From Clostridiales bacterium (GTDB taxonomy: Bacteria; Bacillota; Clostridia; Peptostreptococcales; Anaerovoracaceae), in contig CP042469.1 in NCBI GenBank assembly GCA_015243575.1, positions 868,001-932,000 on the forward strand: a stretch of DNA of 64,000 nt. Direction: 5' to 3'. The position numbers were made by a program, and so were the translations under genes. The notes beneath the pieces were generated by a model. It was not told the origin of the DNA, did no database searches, and worked only from the letters and a program-made list of their open reading frames with translations. This document shows, one piece after another, positions 53,109 to 62,439 of the stretch (position 1 is the first letter of the stretch; each line of letters starts with the position of its first letter).

Positions 53109-54227
53109 ATGGGAAGCACTTGGGGCAATCATATTAAAATATCAATCTTCGGCGAATCTCATGGCAACGGAATCGGCGTTGTTATGGATGGGTTTCCCGC
53201 AGGACATTGCTGTGATATGGAGTTCATCCGCAGCGAGCTGGCACGGAGAGCTCCTGGTCAGAGCAGTCTGACCACAGGAAGAAGGGAAGGGGATCAACCG
53301 GAAATTCTTTCTGGCATGCTGACGGATCCAGCCAGCGGCGAGCTTACCACAACGGGAGCACCGATCTGTATCGTGATCAGGAATACCGATACGAGAAGCG
53401 GAGATTATGAAAATCTTAGAACGGTTCCAAGGCCCAGCCATAGCGACTTCACAGGTCAGCTGCGTTATCAGGGATACAATGATATTCGGGGCGGAGGACA
53501 TTTCTCCGGAAGGCTGACGGCACCTATGGTGTTTGCAGGGGCTCTTTGTAAAGATTACTTAAGAAAGAAATACGAGATAGAGATTGGTTCTCATATCTAT
53601 CAGATTGGGGAAGTGAAGGACAGTACGTTTGATTTGACCTCGATTAGTGATACACAGTTAAAGGAGCTGCAGAAAGCGGCATTTCCTGTCCTAGATCCGG
53701 AATCAGAAGGAAAAATGAAAGAAATCGTAGATCACGCCAGGCGTGAACTTGATTCTGTCGGCGGTGTGATTGAGTGCGCTGCCACAGGCGTTGCAGCAGG
53801 CATTGGCAGTCCGATGTTTTCCAATGTGGAAAGCAGGATCGCCTCAATACTATACGGTGTTCCGGCTGTTAAAGGAGTAGAATTTGGCCTTGGCTTTGAG
53901 ATGGCAGAAAAACGGGGCTCAGAGGTAAATGACTGCTATGTGAAGAACGGAAACAACATTGAAACACGGACAAATTATAACGGAGGAATTGCCGGAGGCA
54001 TCACCACCGGAATGCCAATAGTTGTGCGTGCTGCGATCAAGCCCACCCCATCGATCAGCCGCGGGCAGACAACTTTGAACCTGAAGACGGGGCAGGAAGA
54101 GCTGCTTGAGATCCACGGAAGACATGATCCCTGTATTGCGATGAGGGCGCCGGTGGTGATTGAATCAGCGGTGGCGCTGGCAATGCTTGACCTCTGTCTG
54201 GAGGCATGGGGATATGCTCCGGTTTGA
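53109..54227 (+). CDS. aroC: Chorismate synthase
   Basis: AroC (372 residues) makes chorismate using reduced FMN. GNHIKISIFGESHGNGIGVV, RRAPGQSSLTTGRREGD, the GGGHFSGRLTAP segment and RHDPCIAMRAPVV near the end match. The ATG at 53109 has AGGTG seven bases upstream and follows the aroB stop by one base; a GTG at 53100 would overlap aroB. Confidence 0.97.
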   Translation: MGSTWGNHIKISIFGESHGNGIGVVMDGFPAGHCCDMEFIRSELARRAPGQSSLTTGRREGDQPEILSGMLTDPASGELTTTGAPICIVIRNTDTRSGDYENLRTVPRPSHSDFTGQLRYQGYNDIRGGGHFSGRLTAPMVFAGALCKDYLRKKYEIEIGSHIYQIGEVKDSTFDLTSISDTQLKELQKAAFPVLDPESEGKMKEIVDHARRELDSVGGVIECAATGVAAGIGSPMFSNVESRIASILYGVPAVKGVEFGLGFEMAEKRGSEVNDCYVKNGNNIETRTNYNGGIAGGITTGMPIVVRAAIKPTPSISRGQTTLNLKTGQEELLEIHGRHDPCIAMRAPVVIESAVALAMLDLCLEAWGYAPV

Positions 54228-54260
54228 TTGCTGCTCGGAATTGAAAGGAACTATAGAATT

Positions 54261-55379
54261 ATGACGCTGAACGAATTGAGACATAGAATTGATGAAATCG
54301 ATCTGCGGATGAAGGAACTGTTTCTGAAGAGAATGGATATTGCAGAAGCAGTGGCGGAAAACAAACTGAAGACCGGAGATAAAATATTGAAGCCCCAGCG
54401 TGAGACGGAAATTATCAATCAGCTCACAGAAGATGTACAGGAAGATTTGAAAGCGCCCTATGCAATCTTTCTCAGTAAGTTGATGGAAGTGAGCCGAACA
54501 CGTCAATATCGGAAACTCCTGAAGCTTGGGGCGGAATTTCAGCTGAATTATGCCGAAACAGCTCTTGCTATTCATGAGGCTGTATATCAAGGCTTACCTT
54601 GTTCTTACTCGGAAAAGGCGGTGAAGAACCTTTTTCCGGATGCTAGTACGAGTGCTGTCGATACCTTTGATGATGTATTTCTCAGCATTAGCAAGGACAA
54701 GGTTCAGGCGGGTGTGGTTCCACTGGAAAATACCACTGCCGGAGGCGTATATGAAGTGTATGATCTGCTTTTAAAACATGATTTGTATATCAACGCCTGC
54801 GAGATTATTCAAGTGAATCACTGTCTTGCAGCACTGAAGGGGGCCGCACTTTCTAACATAAAAACCGTTTACTCCCATCCACAAGCCATCGCTCAGAGTG
54901 CAGAGTTCTTGAAAAAAAGAGGAATTGTAACACGAGAAAGCAGCAATACTGCCGTTGCCGCTAAGGAGATTTTTGAGCGGAATGATATGAGCTGCGGTGC
55001 AGTATGCTCCGTACAGGCGGCGGAGCATTACGGACTTTCTGTTCTTGCGGAGGGAATCAATCATAATAAGGAGAATGCTACGAAGTTCGTAGCAGTTTCA
55101 AAGCAGCTGATCGTTGAAAACAATCACGATAGAATTGCTGTAGTTTTTGCCTGCCCTCACCGAAGCGGAAGTTTGGCAGGAGTTCTCGGCATCTTTGGAG
55201 ATTACGGGGTCAATTTAACAGAGATTCATTCCAGGCCAGACGGAAAAAGTCCGTGGGAATATCTATTCTATGTGGACTTTACCGGAAATCTTAAGGATGA
55301 GCACATAAGGGCGCTGCTGTTTCAGCTGACAGAAGAGCTTCCCTTTGTAAAAATAATCGGGAGCTATAAGAGTAAATAA
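54261..55379 (+). CDS. pheA: Chorismate mutase-prephenate dehydratase (P-protein)
   Basis: A 372-residue fusion for phenylalanine synthesis: AroQ chorismate mutase (LNELRHRIDEIDLRMKELF, 1-85), prephenate dehydratase (VYQGLPCSYSEKAV, VVPLENTTAGGVYEV, VYSHPQAIAQSAEF) and a C-terminal ACT domain (GSLAGVLGIFGDYGVNLTEI, then HSRP) for Phe feedback. The typical ESRP motif reads HSRP here. The ATG at 54261 is chosen; TTG 54228 is the alternative. Its presence favours a Phe T-box. No tyrA is in the window. Confidence 0.95.
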   Translation: MTLNELRHRIDEIDLRMKELFLKRMDIAEAVAENKLKTGDKILKPQRETEIINQLTEDVQEDLKAPYAIFLSKLMEVSRTRQYRKLLKLGAEFQLNYAETALAIHEAVYQGLPCSYSEKAVKNLFPDASTSAVDTFDDVFLSISKDKVQAGVVPLENTTAGGVYEVYDLLLKHDLYINACEIIQVNHCLAALKGAALSNIKTVYSHPQAIAQSAEFLKKRGIVTRESSNTAVAAKEIFERNDMSCGAVCSVQAAEHYGLSVLAEGINHNKENATKFVAVSKQLIVENNHDRIAVVFACPHRSGSLAGVLGIFGDYGVNLTEIHSRPDGKSPWEYLFYVDFTGNLKDEHIRALLFQLTEELPFVKIIGSYKSK

Positions 55380-55405
55380 AATCGGGAGCAGTAAGCGGAA
55401 ATAAA
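55356..55405 (+). repeat. 25-bp tandem duplication at the pheA 3' end
   Basis: The last 25 bases of and just past pheA (55356-55380) repeat immediately at 55381-55405 with 21 of 25 identical. Copy 2 can encode IGSSKRK and a stop, similar to the real ending IGSYKSK. A pairing AATACGA/TCGTATT spans the remaining gap to aroA. Confidence 0.75.
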
Positions 55406-55473
55406 ATACGATCGCAACGACTCAGAGTTCATGGGTAAAGGTCTTCTGGTCGTTCGTATTACAGGAGTCAAAT

Positions 55474-56748
55474 ATGGAAATGAAAGCATCAAAGGGACTT
55501 CGGGGCACCATTGACGTAGCACCGGATAAATCGATTTCTCATAGAGCAGTAATGATGGGATCTATAGCAAAAGGAACAACAAGGATCAATAACTTTCTGA
55601 TGGGTGAGGATTGCCTTTCAACAATTGATTGTTTCAGAAAAATGGGAGTGCCTGTCAAAATAGAAGAAAGCATTGTAACCGTAACAGGAAAAGGACTGCG
55701 AGGTCTGCAGGAATCCAAAGAATTGCTCTACACCGGAAATTCCGGCACAACCACAAGATTGCTTTGCGGTCTTTTAGCGCCGCAGAAATTCACTTCGGTT
55801 CTTGATGGGGATGCGTCAATTAGAAAGCGGCCCATGAATCGAGTCATCAACCCATTGAAAGAAATGGGCGCCAAAATTATGGCTCGGGATGGCGGCTTTA
55901 CCCCAATTACCATTGAGGGGACGGCGTTAAAAGGGGTGGAGTATGCTTTACCCGTTGCAAGTGCTCAGCTAAAATCTGCTCTGATTCTAGCGGGGCTATA
56001 TGCGGAAGGGGAAACGCTAATTCTTGAGCCCAAATCATCCAGAAATCATACGGAACTCATGATCAACGGATTTGGAGGAAATATTTCCACGGAAATAAAT
56101 CGAATCACAGTAAAACCAACGGAAGAGCTTTATGGTCATGAAATTACTGTGCCCGGCGATATTTCCTCTGCTGCATTCTTTCTTGTCGCAGGTTTAATCG
56201 TGCCAGGATCTGAAATCAGAATCAAAAATGTTGGGCTGAATCCCACGAGAACGGGGATTTTGGATGTTCTTAAAGCGATGGGTGCATCCATTGCAATCGA
56301 AGAAAATCAGGGAGAAATCGAACCATCGGGAGATTTAATTGTAAAGCATTCTGCACTGAAGGGAACCGAGATCGGAGGAGATCTGATCCCGCGGCTCATC
56401 GACGAGCTGCCCATTCTGGCTGTAGCGGCAGCCTTTGCCGAAGGCACAACCGTAATCAAGGATGCTGAAGAATTAAAGGTTAAGGAATCCAACCGAATTG
56501 ATGCCATGGAAACAGAATTGAAAAAAGCTGGTGCTCAAGTGAGGGCAACAGAAGATGGTATGATTATTCAGGGAGGCAGCCCGCTCCATGGTGCAGATTT
56601 TGAAAGCTATCATGACCACCGGATTGCAATGTCCATGGCGGTACTTGCTCTGGCTGCAGAAGGAGACAGTAAAATCTTAAATCATCAGTGCATCAACATC
56701 TCTTATCCTGGTTTTTTTGATACCATTACGTCCCTTCAAAACCGATAA
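55474..56748 (+). CDS. aroA: 3-phosphoshikimate 1-carboxyvinyltransferase (EPSP synthase)
   Basis: AroA (424 residues) of the class sensitive or insensitive to glyphosate cannot be settled here. Conserved are PDKSISHRAVMMGSIAKGTT, LYTGNSGTTTRLLCG, SAQLKSALILAGLYAEG, and DHRIAMSMAVLALAAEG near the C-terminus. It closes the aro operon. Confidence 0.97.
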   Translation: MEMKASKGLRGTIDVAPDKSISHRAVMMGSIAKGTTRINNFLMGEDCLSTIDCFRKMGVPVKIEESIVTVTGKGLRGLQESKELLYTGNSGTTTRLLCGLLAPQKFTSVLDGDASIRKRPMNRVINPLKEMGAKIMARDGGFTPITIEGTALKGVEYALPVASAQLKSALILAGLYAEGETLILEPKSSRNHTELMINGFGGNISTEINRITVKPTEELYGHEITVPGDISSAAFFLVAGLIVPGSEIRIKNVGLNPTRTGILDVLKAMGASIAIEENQGEIEPSGDLIVKHSALKGTEIGGDLIPRLIDELPILAVAAAFAEGTTVIKDAEELKVKESNRIDAMETELKKAGAQVRATEDGMIIQGGSPLHGADFESYHDHRIAMSMAVLALAAEGDSKILNHQCINISYPGFFDTITSLQNR

Positions 56749-57037
56749 GGGACAGAATTTCTATTTGTCATTTATAAAAGACTATGGGTTTTGGTATAAA
56801 ATTAGTAACAAAAGGGCAAAAATATACCTAAACTCACTGACTTATTTTGAAATGAATCAAATTGTTGCAATTTGTCGGGATTGACGGTGAATCGTAACAA
56901 TAAAGCACAGAAAATGCTTTACTTTGGAGCATAGATATGATAATATTTATTGTCAATACTTACCTTTCGCTGAGTTCTGCGACTCTCCGACGCTCGTTAC
57001 ACGGCAAAAGGTGAAAAAAGAAAAGGAGAAAGAAAAC
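56749..57037 (+). promoter_or_regulatory. rpsO leader region, possible S15 autoregulatory element
   Basis: About 290 bases without a gene. A TGGTATAAA-like box lies near 56791-56801, and TTTACT with TAATAT (17 bases apart) near 56917-56945 is another candidate promoter. ACCTTTCGC and GGCAAAAGGT near 56961-57012 can close a structured leader ending about 25 bases before the rpsO start, where S15 binding would block translation. The assignment is by position and structure only. Confidence 0.4.
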
Positions 57038-57304
57038 ATGATTGACCAGATTAAAAAAGCACAAATAATCGAAGATTACAAAACAAAAGAAGGAGATACA
57101 GGATCTCCTGAAGTTCAGATTGCCATTCTTACTTACAGAATCAATGATTTGAACGAACATCTTAAGATTCACAAAAAAGACCATCACTCAAGAAGAGGTC
57201 TTTTGAAAATGGTAGGTCAGAGAAGAAACCTTCTTAATTACCTCAAGAACAAGGATCTGGACAGATACAGAGATCTGATTGCTCGTTTGGGATTAAGAAA
57301 ATAA
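57038..57304 (+). CDS. rpsO: 30S ribosomal protein S15
   Basis: S15 (88 residues): [37 protein letters not shown] and [17 protein letters not shown] are diagnostic. ATG 57038 follows AAAAGGAG; longer upstream reading is not supported. rpsO-pnp is the classical pair. Confidence 0.98.
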   Translation: MIDQIKKAQIIEDYKTKEGDTGSPEVQIAILTYRINDLNEHLKIHKKDHHSRRGLLKMVGQRRNLLNYLKNKDLDRYRDLIARLGLRK

Positions 57305-57315
57305 TTCTAAAAATC

Positions 57316-57340
57316 AAAGGCGGGGAATTTCCCCGCCTTT
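57316..57340 (+). terminator. Intrinsic terminator after rpsO
   Basis: AAAGGCGGGG/CCCCGCCTTT with a 5-base loop; the T-run is short. A second, weaker 11-bp hairpin (57347-57372, one mismatch) follows in the pnp leader, a possible PNPase autoregulation site. Confidence 0.85.
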
Positions 57341-57498
57341 CATTTAATACTATTTTCATTTGAAAACAGTATAAGCGGGCGGCTCAATGAATTCAGGAAA
57401 GTCGATTCATGGGAAAAACGCAAACAACCGCGGGTAACCGCTTGTGCCGGAGAGCACATGTAAAAAAATAGGAAGAAATTAACAGGAGGAAGTTGTTA

Positions 57499-59598
57499 AT
57501 GAGATTTGAAGATTACAGAACATTTAGAACAGCAGTAGGCGGAAGATTACTGCAGCTTGAAATTGGCAAGGTATGCCAGTTGGCAGGCGGTGCGGTGATG
57601 GTAAAATACGGAGACACTGTGGTAAACGTTACCGCTACTGCTTCTGCAGAACCCAGAGCCGATATCGACTTTTTCCCTCTTAGTGTAGACTATGAGGAAA
57701 GAATGTATGCTGCGGGGAAAATTCCCGGCGGCTTTATCAAAAGAGAAGGAAGACCTTCCGAAAAAGCAATCCTGAGTTCAAGATTGATTGACAGACCAAT
57801 TAGACCGCTTTTCCCAAAGGGCTTTTATAACGATGTGCAGGTGGTTGCCACGGTAATGTGCGTCGATCCTGACTGCTCACCGGAAATCGTCGGAATGATA
57901 GGCTCTTCAGTCGCCTTATCCATTTCTGATATTCCATTCGAAGGACCTACGGCATCAGTACTCATCGGCCTTGTGGATGGAGAATACATTGTAAACCCTA
58001 CCTTAGCACAGAGAGAAGCCAGTGATCTTCATCTGGTGGTATCCGGCACAAAGGAAGCAATCATGATGGTAGAAGCAGGTGCCAATGAGGTATCTGAGGA
58101 AGTTGTTCTCGAAGGCATCATGTTTGCTCATGAAGAAATTAAAAAAATCATAGAGTTTATCGAAGAGGTAGTATCTGAAGTTGGTAAGCCGAAAAGAGAA
58201 GTGGTTCTTTACAAAGTTTCAGAAGAGATTGAAACAGCAGTGAAGGAATATGCTTCCGCGAAGATGCGTGCGGCGATACAGACCTATGACAAACAGGAAC
58301 GACTCGATAATATGGATGCAGTTGAAAAGGAAGCGAAAGCGCACTTTGCAGAAATTTATCCTGATAATAAAAAAGATATTGCTGCAGTTTTATACAGCAT
58401 TACAAAAGAGCAGGTCAGAAGCCTCATCCTTGATGACGGCATCAGACCGGACAATAGAAAGTCTGATGAAATAAGACCCATCTGGTGTGAAACCGGTATC
58501 CTCCCGAGAACCCATGGGACAGGCCTGTTTACCAGAGGTCAGACGCAGGTTCTTTCTGTAACTACAGTGGGACCAATGGGCGAAGCTCAGACCATTGATG
58601 GGATCGGTGAGGAAGTAGAAAAGAGATATATGCATCACTATAACTTCCCTCCTTACAGTGTCGGTGAAGCAAGACCAATGAGAAGCCCGGGAAGACGTGA
58701 AATCGGTCACGGTGCCCTCGCAGAAAGAGCATTGATTCCAGTCCTGCCAAGTGTTGAGGAATTTCCATATGCCATCAGAGTGGTATCGGATGTACTTGCT
58801 TCCAACGGCAGTACTTCACAGGCCTCAGTTTGCGGAAGCACGCTGTCCCTGATGGATGCTGGTGTACCGATCAAAGCCCCTGTCGCAGGAATTGCCATGG
58901 GACTGATCGAGCGCGTTGAACCCGACGGATCCAGCAAGATTGTGATCCTCTCCGATATCCAGGGAATGGAAGATTTTCTTGGGGACATGGACTTTAAGGT
59001 TGCTGGTACCGCAAATGGTATCACTGCCATTCAGATGGACATCAAGGTTCATGGGCTTTCCAGAAAAATTCTTCAGGATGCACTGGCTCAAGCGCATGAC
59101 GGCAGAATGTTCATTATGGAGAAGATGCTGGAAGAACTTCCGGAGCCAAGGAAGGAAATGTCACCTTACGCTCCAAGAATCATCTCCATGCAGATCGACC
59201 CAGACAAGATCAGAACCGTTATCGGACCGGGAGGCAAAACCATCAACAGGATCATTGCAGAGACCGGCGTAAAAATCGATATCAACGACGACGGACTGGT
59301 TTATATCGCTGCTCCTGACATGGAATCTGCAGGTAAGGGCGTAAAAGCCATCGAACTTCTTGTGAAGGAAGTAGAAGTTGGTGAAACCTATGAAGGTAAA
59401 GTCACAAGACTTATGAACTTTGGGGCTTTCATTGAAATTCTGCCCGGCAAAGAAGGCCTGCTGCACATCTCCAAGATGGCAAAGGAAAGAGTGGAAAAGG
59501 TCGAAGATGTGATGAACATCGGAGATGTTGTAAAGGTAAAAGTAACGGAAATCGACAGCCAGAACAGAATCAATCTGTCCAGAAAAGAGCTGCTGTAA
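57499..59598 (+). CDS. pnp: Polynucleotide phosphorylase
   Basis: PNPase (699 residues) degrades RNA by phosphorolysis. Two RNase PH domains (first: [20 protein letters not shown]; second: [20 protein letters not shown]), an intervening helical domain, then KH ([17 protein letters not shown]) and S1 ([20 protein letters not shown]). ATG 57499 has AGGAGG nine bases upstream. Confidence 0.98.
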   Translation: MRFEDYRTFRTAVGGRLLQLEIGKVCQLAGGAVMVKYGDTVVNVTATASAEPRADIDFFPLSVDYEERMYAAGKIPGGFIKREGRPSEKAILSSRLIDRPIRPLFPKGFYNDVQVVATVMCVDPDCSPEIVGMIGSSVALSISDIPFEGPTASVLIGLVDGEYIVNPTLAQREASDLHLVVSGTKEAIMMVEAGANEVSEEVVLEGIMFAHEEIKKIIEFIEEVVSEVGKPKREVVLYKVSEEIETAVKEYASAKMRAAIQTYDKQERLDNMDAVEKEAKAHFAEIYPDNKKDIAAVLYSITKEQVRSLILDDGIRPDNRKSDEIRPIWCETGILPRTHGTGLFTRGQTQVLSVTTVGPMGEAQTIDGIGEEVEKRYMHHYNFPPYSVGEARPMRSPGRREIGHGALAERALIPVLPSVEEFPYAIRVVSDVLASNGSTSQASVCGSTLSLMDAGVPIKAPVAGIAMGLIERVEPDGSSKIVILSDIQGMEDFLGDMDFKVAGTANGITAIQMDIKVHGLSRKILQDALAQAHDGRMFIMEKMLEELPEPRKEMSPYAPRIISMQIDPDKIRTVIGPGGKTINRIIAETGVKIDINDDGLVYIAAPDMESAGKGVKAIELLVKEVEVGETYEGKVTRLMNFGAFIEILPGKEGLLHISKMAKERVEKVEDVMNIGDVVKVKVTEIDSQNRINLSRKELL

Positions 59599-59667
59599 GG
59601 AAGCACTGATTTCATGAAGTGTGCGCACGGAATGAATCAACAGTTTCCAAGTCGGTATTCGTAAATG

Positions 59668-59707
59668 AGGATGCTTTTCATAACTGAAAGGCATCCTTTC
59701 TTTTTTT
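59668..59707 (+). terminator. Intrinsic terminator after pnp
   Basis: AGGATGC...GCATCCT with additional TTTC/GAAA pairing and a T-rich run TTTCTTTTTTT. Confidence 0.9.
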
Positions 59708-59756
59708 GTGTGTGGATGATTATGGGGTCGTTTCCAAATGTAACGGAAGTGTAACT

Positions 59757-59838
59757 TTAACTGCCTTTGATTTGATGATAGAATGTTAATAGCATCGGTT
59801 GGCGAGGTACAAACCGTGTATTTCTTGTCAGCCGATGC
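59757..59838 (+). promoter_or_regulatory. Promoter and leader hairpin of the SLH gene
   Basis: TTAACT (59757-59762), 16 bases, TAGAAT (59779-59784) is a plausible promoter. Starting eight bases later, GCATCGGTTGGC (59792-59803) pairs with GTCAGCCGATGC (59827-59838), 12 pairs counting two G-U, around a 23-base loop that contains GGT/ACC. The RNA 5' end would be this hairpin, 47 bases before the ATG. Confidence 0.55.
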
Positions 59839-59885
59839 CATTTGTAATGAACCAATCAGAGAAGAGTTAGGGGGTTAAGAGATTC

Positions 59886-62339
59886 ATGGCTTTCAAAAGC
59901 AGCAGAAAAGTCACAGCAGGGGTCTTAGCGGCAGCAATGCTTGCCGGAACATTTTTAACAGGTTTTACATATCAGGATGGAATCGGAAATGTTTATTATG
60001 AAACGAAATCAGAAATCTACAATGATACATATTTCTATGAACAGCTTGCCGGTCACAGCGTCAATGGGATTGAAAGAGCTTACTACGTTCATGCGAATAC
60101 TGCAAATACGGATTTAATTCCTTACGTATTCGAAGGGGAAGTAACTGGGATGTATACCATGAATACCATGGTAAGTACATTGGAAGCACAAGGATATAAG
60201 GTCGTGGCCGGTATCAACGGTGACCTTTATGACATGGCATCGGGGACACCCAAAGGTCTTACAATACATAATGGTAAGGTGAAAACTTCAGGATATGCTC
60301 CGGAGTACGTCATATCCTTTAATCATAATGGAGAAGCCACGTTGGAAAATGTCAATGTGGGCTATACCCTGAAAGGAACAATCAACGTTCCTACCGTTGT
60401 ACCGGTAGATCAAGTGGTAAACCAAACGATGACCGATCCAAATGTACAGGCAAATAATGGACAGACATCAGGCGGCACGGTAGATCAGACGCTTCAGTCT
60501 GCCGCTGCAGGAGCAACACAGACTATTTATGTTCCCACGGAATACACGGCACAAATCGGATATTTCAATGTGCCCCACGGCGGCGCCAAAGCACTTCATT
60601 TATTTAATAGGCAGTATGCTTCTTCCACAAAGACTTCCCAAACCTCGGTTGAAGTAATTCTGGATGCAGGGTCTGCGGAATATGCAGAACCTTCCGTTGG
60701 TGGAACCATTACGGCTACTGTTGTGGAAGTGAGAAACGGAAATTTCAATACGCCCATCGGAGACAACCAGCTGGTGCTCTCCGCTGCGGGTGACTCGCCC
60801 TATGCGGTACCCATATCTCAGCTCGTTCCCGGCAGTACAGTAGAAATTTCTGTGGACGATTGGAGCGGCGGTAATCTGAGAAATAGTGCGGAAGCTCTAG
60901 GGGTTTATTATGTTCTGTACAAGGATGGACAGTATGTAACACCAGGCACCAATGTGAATCCGCGAACAGTCATCGGTATTAAGCCTGATGGAAGTATTCT
61001 GCTTTATGTTTTGGACGGCAGACAGGCGAACATTTCTGCTGGCCTTGGTTTGACCGATGTTGCGAAGCATTTGGTGGCTCTTGGATGCACAACCGTTGTG
61101 AATATGGATGGTGGGGGTTCTTCCGTCATCAATGCCAGAAAAGGCGGGCTTGATGCAAACGCAATTCAGAAGAACTCACCTTCCGGAGGTACTCAAAGAA
61201 AAACAACCAATGGACTACTTCTCGTATATAAAGGAGGCGGCGGTTCTGAGGCGGAAAATCTTCATACCTACGCAGCGCAGCCTTTGGCCATGCCGGGAGC
61301 GGATATCCAGCTTACGACTTACGCTACCAATGAAAGCTACGAACCCGTTAGCCTTCGGAGAACGGTAGAATACACTATGGATAACGATGATACAGACAGC
61401 ACTGTTGATCAGAATGGACTGTTCACCGCAGGAAGTTCCGCCGGAACTGCTACCGTAGCGGCTGAGAGCGGAAGTATTAAGACAACAGTTCAGATTGGTA
61501 TTGAAAAGGATATTACCTTTACGACCAATGTTCAGAATCTGGTCATTGATCCAGGCAAAACATCAGATGTCAATGTGACTGCGAAGTTTGGATATGCTCC
61601 GATTGCCAGCAAGGACAGCCTATATAAATGGAGCTGTGATCCGGCTATCGGAACCATTGATGCAAATGGACTCTTTACGGCGACTTCTGAATCAGGGCTA
61701 GCAGGAAATATTTATGTGGAATATAACGGAACGATTAAAACCATCCCGGTTCAGGTAGGAGCATCCGTCGTTGATTTTGCGGATACAAATACCCACTGGG
61801 CGAGAGAATATATTGGCAGGCTGGCTGCAAGGGGAATTGTAAATGGTATGGGAAATAACTATTACCTGCCGGATGACTCTCTTACAAGAGCGCAGTTCCT
61901 GACCATGCTTGCAAAGACCATATATGGCCTTGATACCAAACAGACAGTGGCGGCTGGCTTTACAGACGTTCCTGAATCAGAATGGTTCTACAGCTACGTA
62001 AATTGGGGCTTTGCGAACGGCATTGTAAAGGGTATCGACGAAACAACCTTTGCTCCGAATGAAAAAATCACCAGGGAGCAGATGGCCATCATGATGAACA
62101 ACTTTGCGAATTATACCAGTTTGGTTCTTCCTGAAACCAACACAAGTGTAAACTTTACGGATGCTGCTGTGATCAGTCCATGGGCAACGGAATCCGTAAC
62201 CAAGATCGTATCCTCAGGCATCATGGGCGGCTATCCGGAAGGAAATTACATTCCTCAGGGAAATGCAACGAGAGCAGAAGCGGCTACTGTAGTTTATAAG
62301 ATGATTAATATCAGAGACAACATCGCAAAAAATAAGTAG
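59886..62339 (+). CDS. SLH-domain phosphodiester glycosidase surface protein
   Basis: An 817-residue exported protein. A signal peptide (1-28, Ala-rich core) precedes a NAGPA-type phosphodiester glycosidase domain: VVAGINGDLYDMASGTPKGL and, near 405, TVVNMDGGGSSVINARKG. Ig-like Big2-type repeats follow (about 455-625). Three S-layer homology domains (FADTNTHWAREYIGRLAARG, FTDVPESEWFYSYVNW, FTDAAVISPWATESV) anchor it to secondary cell-wall polymer. It may trim N-acetylglucosamine phosphodiester caps on wall polymers. It sits between pnp and ylxY, which usually adjoin. Confidence 0.9.
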   Translation: MAFKSSRKVTAGVLAAAMLAGTFLTGFTYQDGIGNVYYETKSEIYNDTYFYEQLAGHSVNGIERAYYVHANTANTDLIPYVFEGEVTGMYTMNTMVSTLEAQGYKVVAGINGDLYDMASGTPKGLTIHNGKVKTSGYAPEYVISFNHNGEATLENVNVGYTLKGTINVPTVVPVDQVVNQTMTDPNVQANNGQTSGGTVDQTLQSAAAGATQTIYVPTEYTAQIGYFNVPHGGAKALHLFNRQYASSTKTSQTSVEVILDAGSAEYAEPSVGGTITATVVEVRNGNFNTPIGDNQLVLSAAGDSPYAVPISQLVPGSTVEISVDDWSGGNLRNSAEALGVYYVLYKDGQYVTPGTNVNPRTVIGIKPDGSILLYVLDGRQANISAGLGLTDVAKHLVALGCTTVVNMDGGGSSVINARKGGLDANAIQKNSPSGGTQRKTTNGLLLVYKGGGGSEAENLHTYAAQPLAMPGADIQLTTYATNESYEPVSLRRTVEYTMDNDDTDSTVDQNGLFTAGSSAGTATVAAESGSIKTTVQIGIEKDITFTTNVQNLVIDPGKTSDVNVTAKFGYAPIASKDSLYKWSCDPAIGTIDANGLFTATSESGLAGNIYVEYNGTIKTIPVQVGASVVDFADTNTHWAREYIGRLAARGIVNGMGNNYYLPDDSLTRAQFLTMLAKTIYGLDTKQTVAAGFTDVPESEWFYSYVNWGFANGIVKGIDETTFAPNEKITREQMAIMMNNFANYTSLVLPETNTSVNFTDAAVISPWATESVTKIVSSGIMGGYPEGNYIPQGNATRAEAATVVYKMINIRDNIAKNK

Positions 62340-62405
62340 CAAAAGTTTTTCTACAGCCAGCAGCAGGATTGCTTGCGGCATCAGAAAGAATCCGTTATAA
62401 ATGAG

Positions 62406-62439
62406 CACCCCTAAACATAGAATGTTTGGGGGTGTTTTT
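62406..62439 (+). terminator. Terminator that overlaps the ylxY ribosome site
   Basis: CACCCCTAAACAT pairs with ATGTTTGGGGGTG (13 pairs including one G-U, loop AGA) and five Ts follow. The right arm contains GGGGGTG, the only Shine-Dalgarno-like sequence for the ATG at 62440, so the same hairpin would end the SLH transcript and hide the ylxY start. Confidence 0.85.

Noticed and set aside
59785-59885. Cyclic-di-GMP riboswitch before the SLH gene
   Set aside because: The GEMM core sequences and tetraloop-receptor elements are absent; only a single stem is seen.
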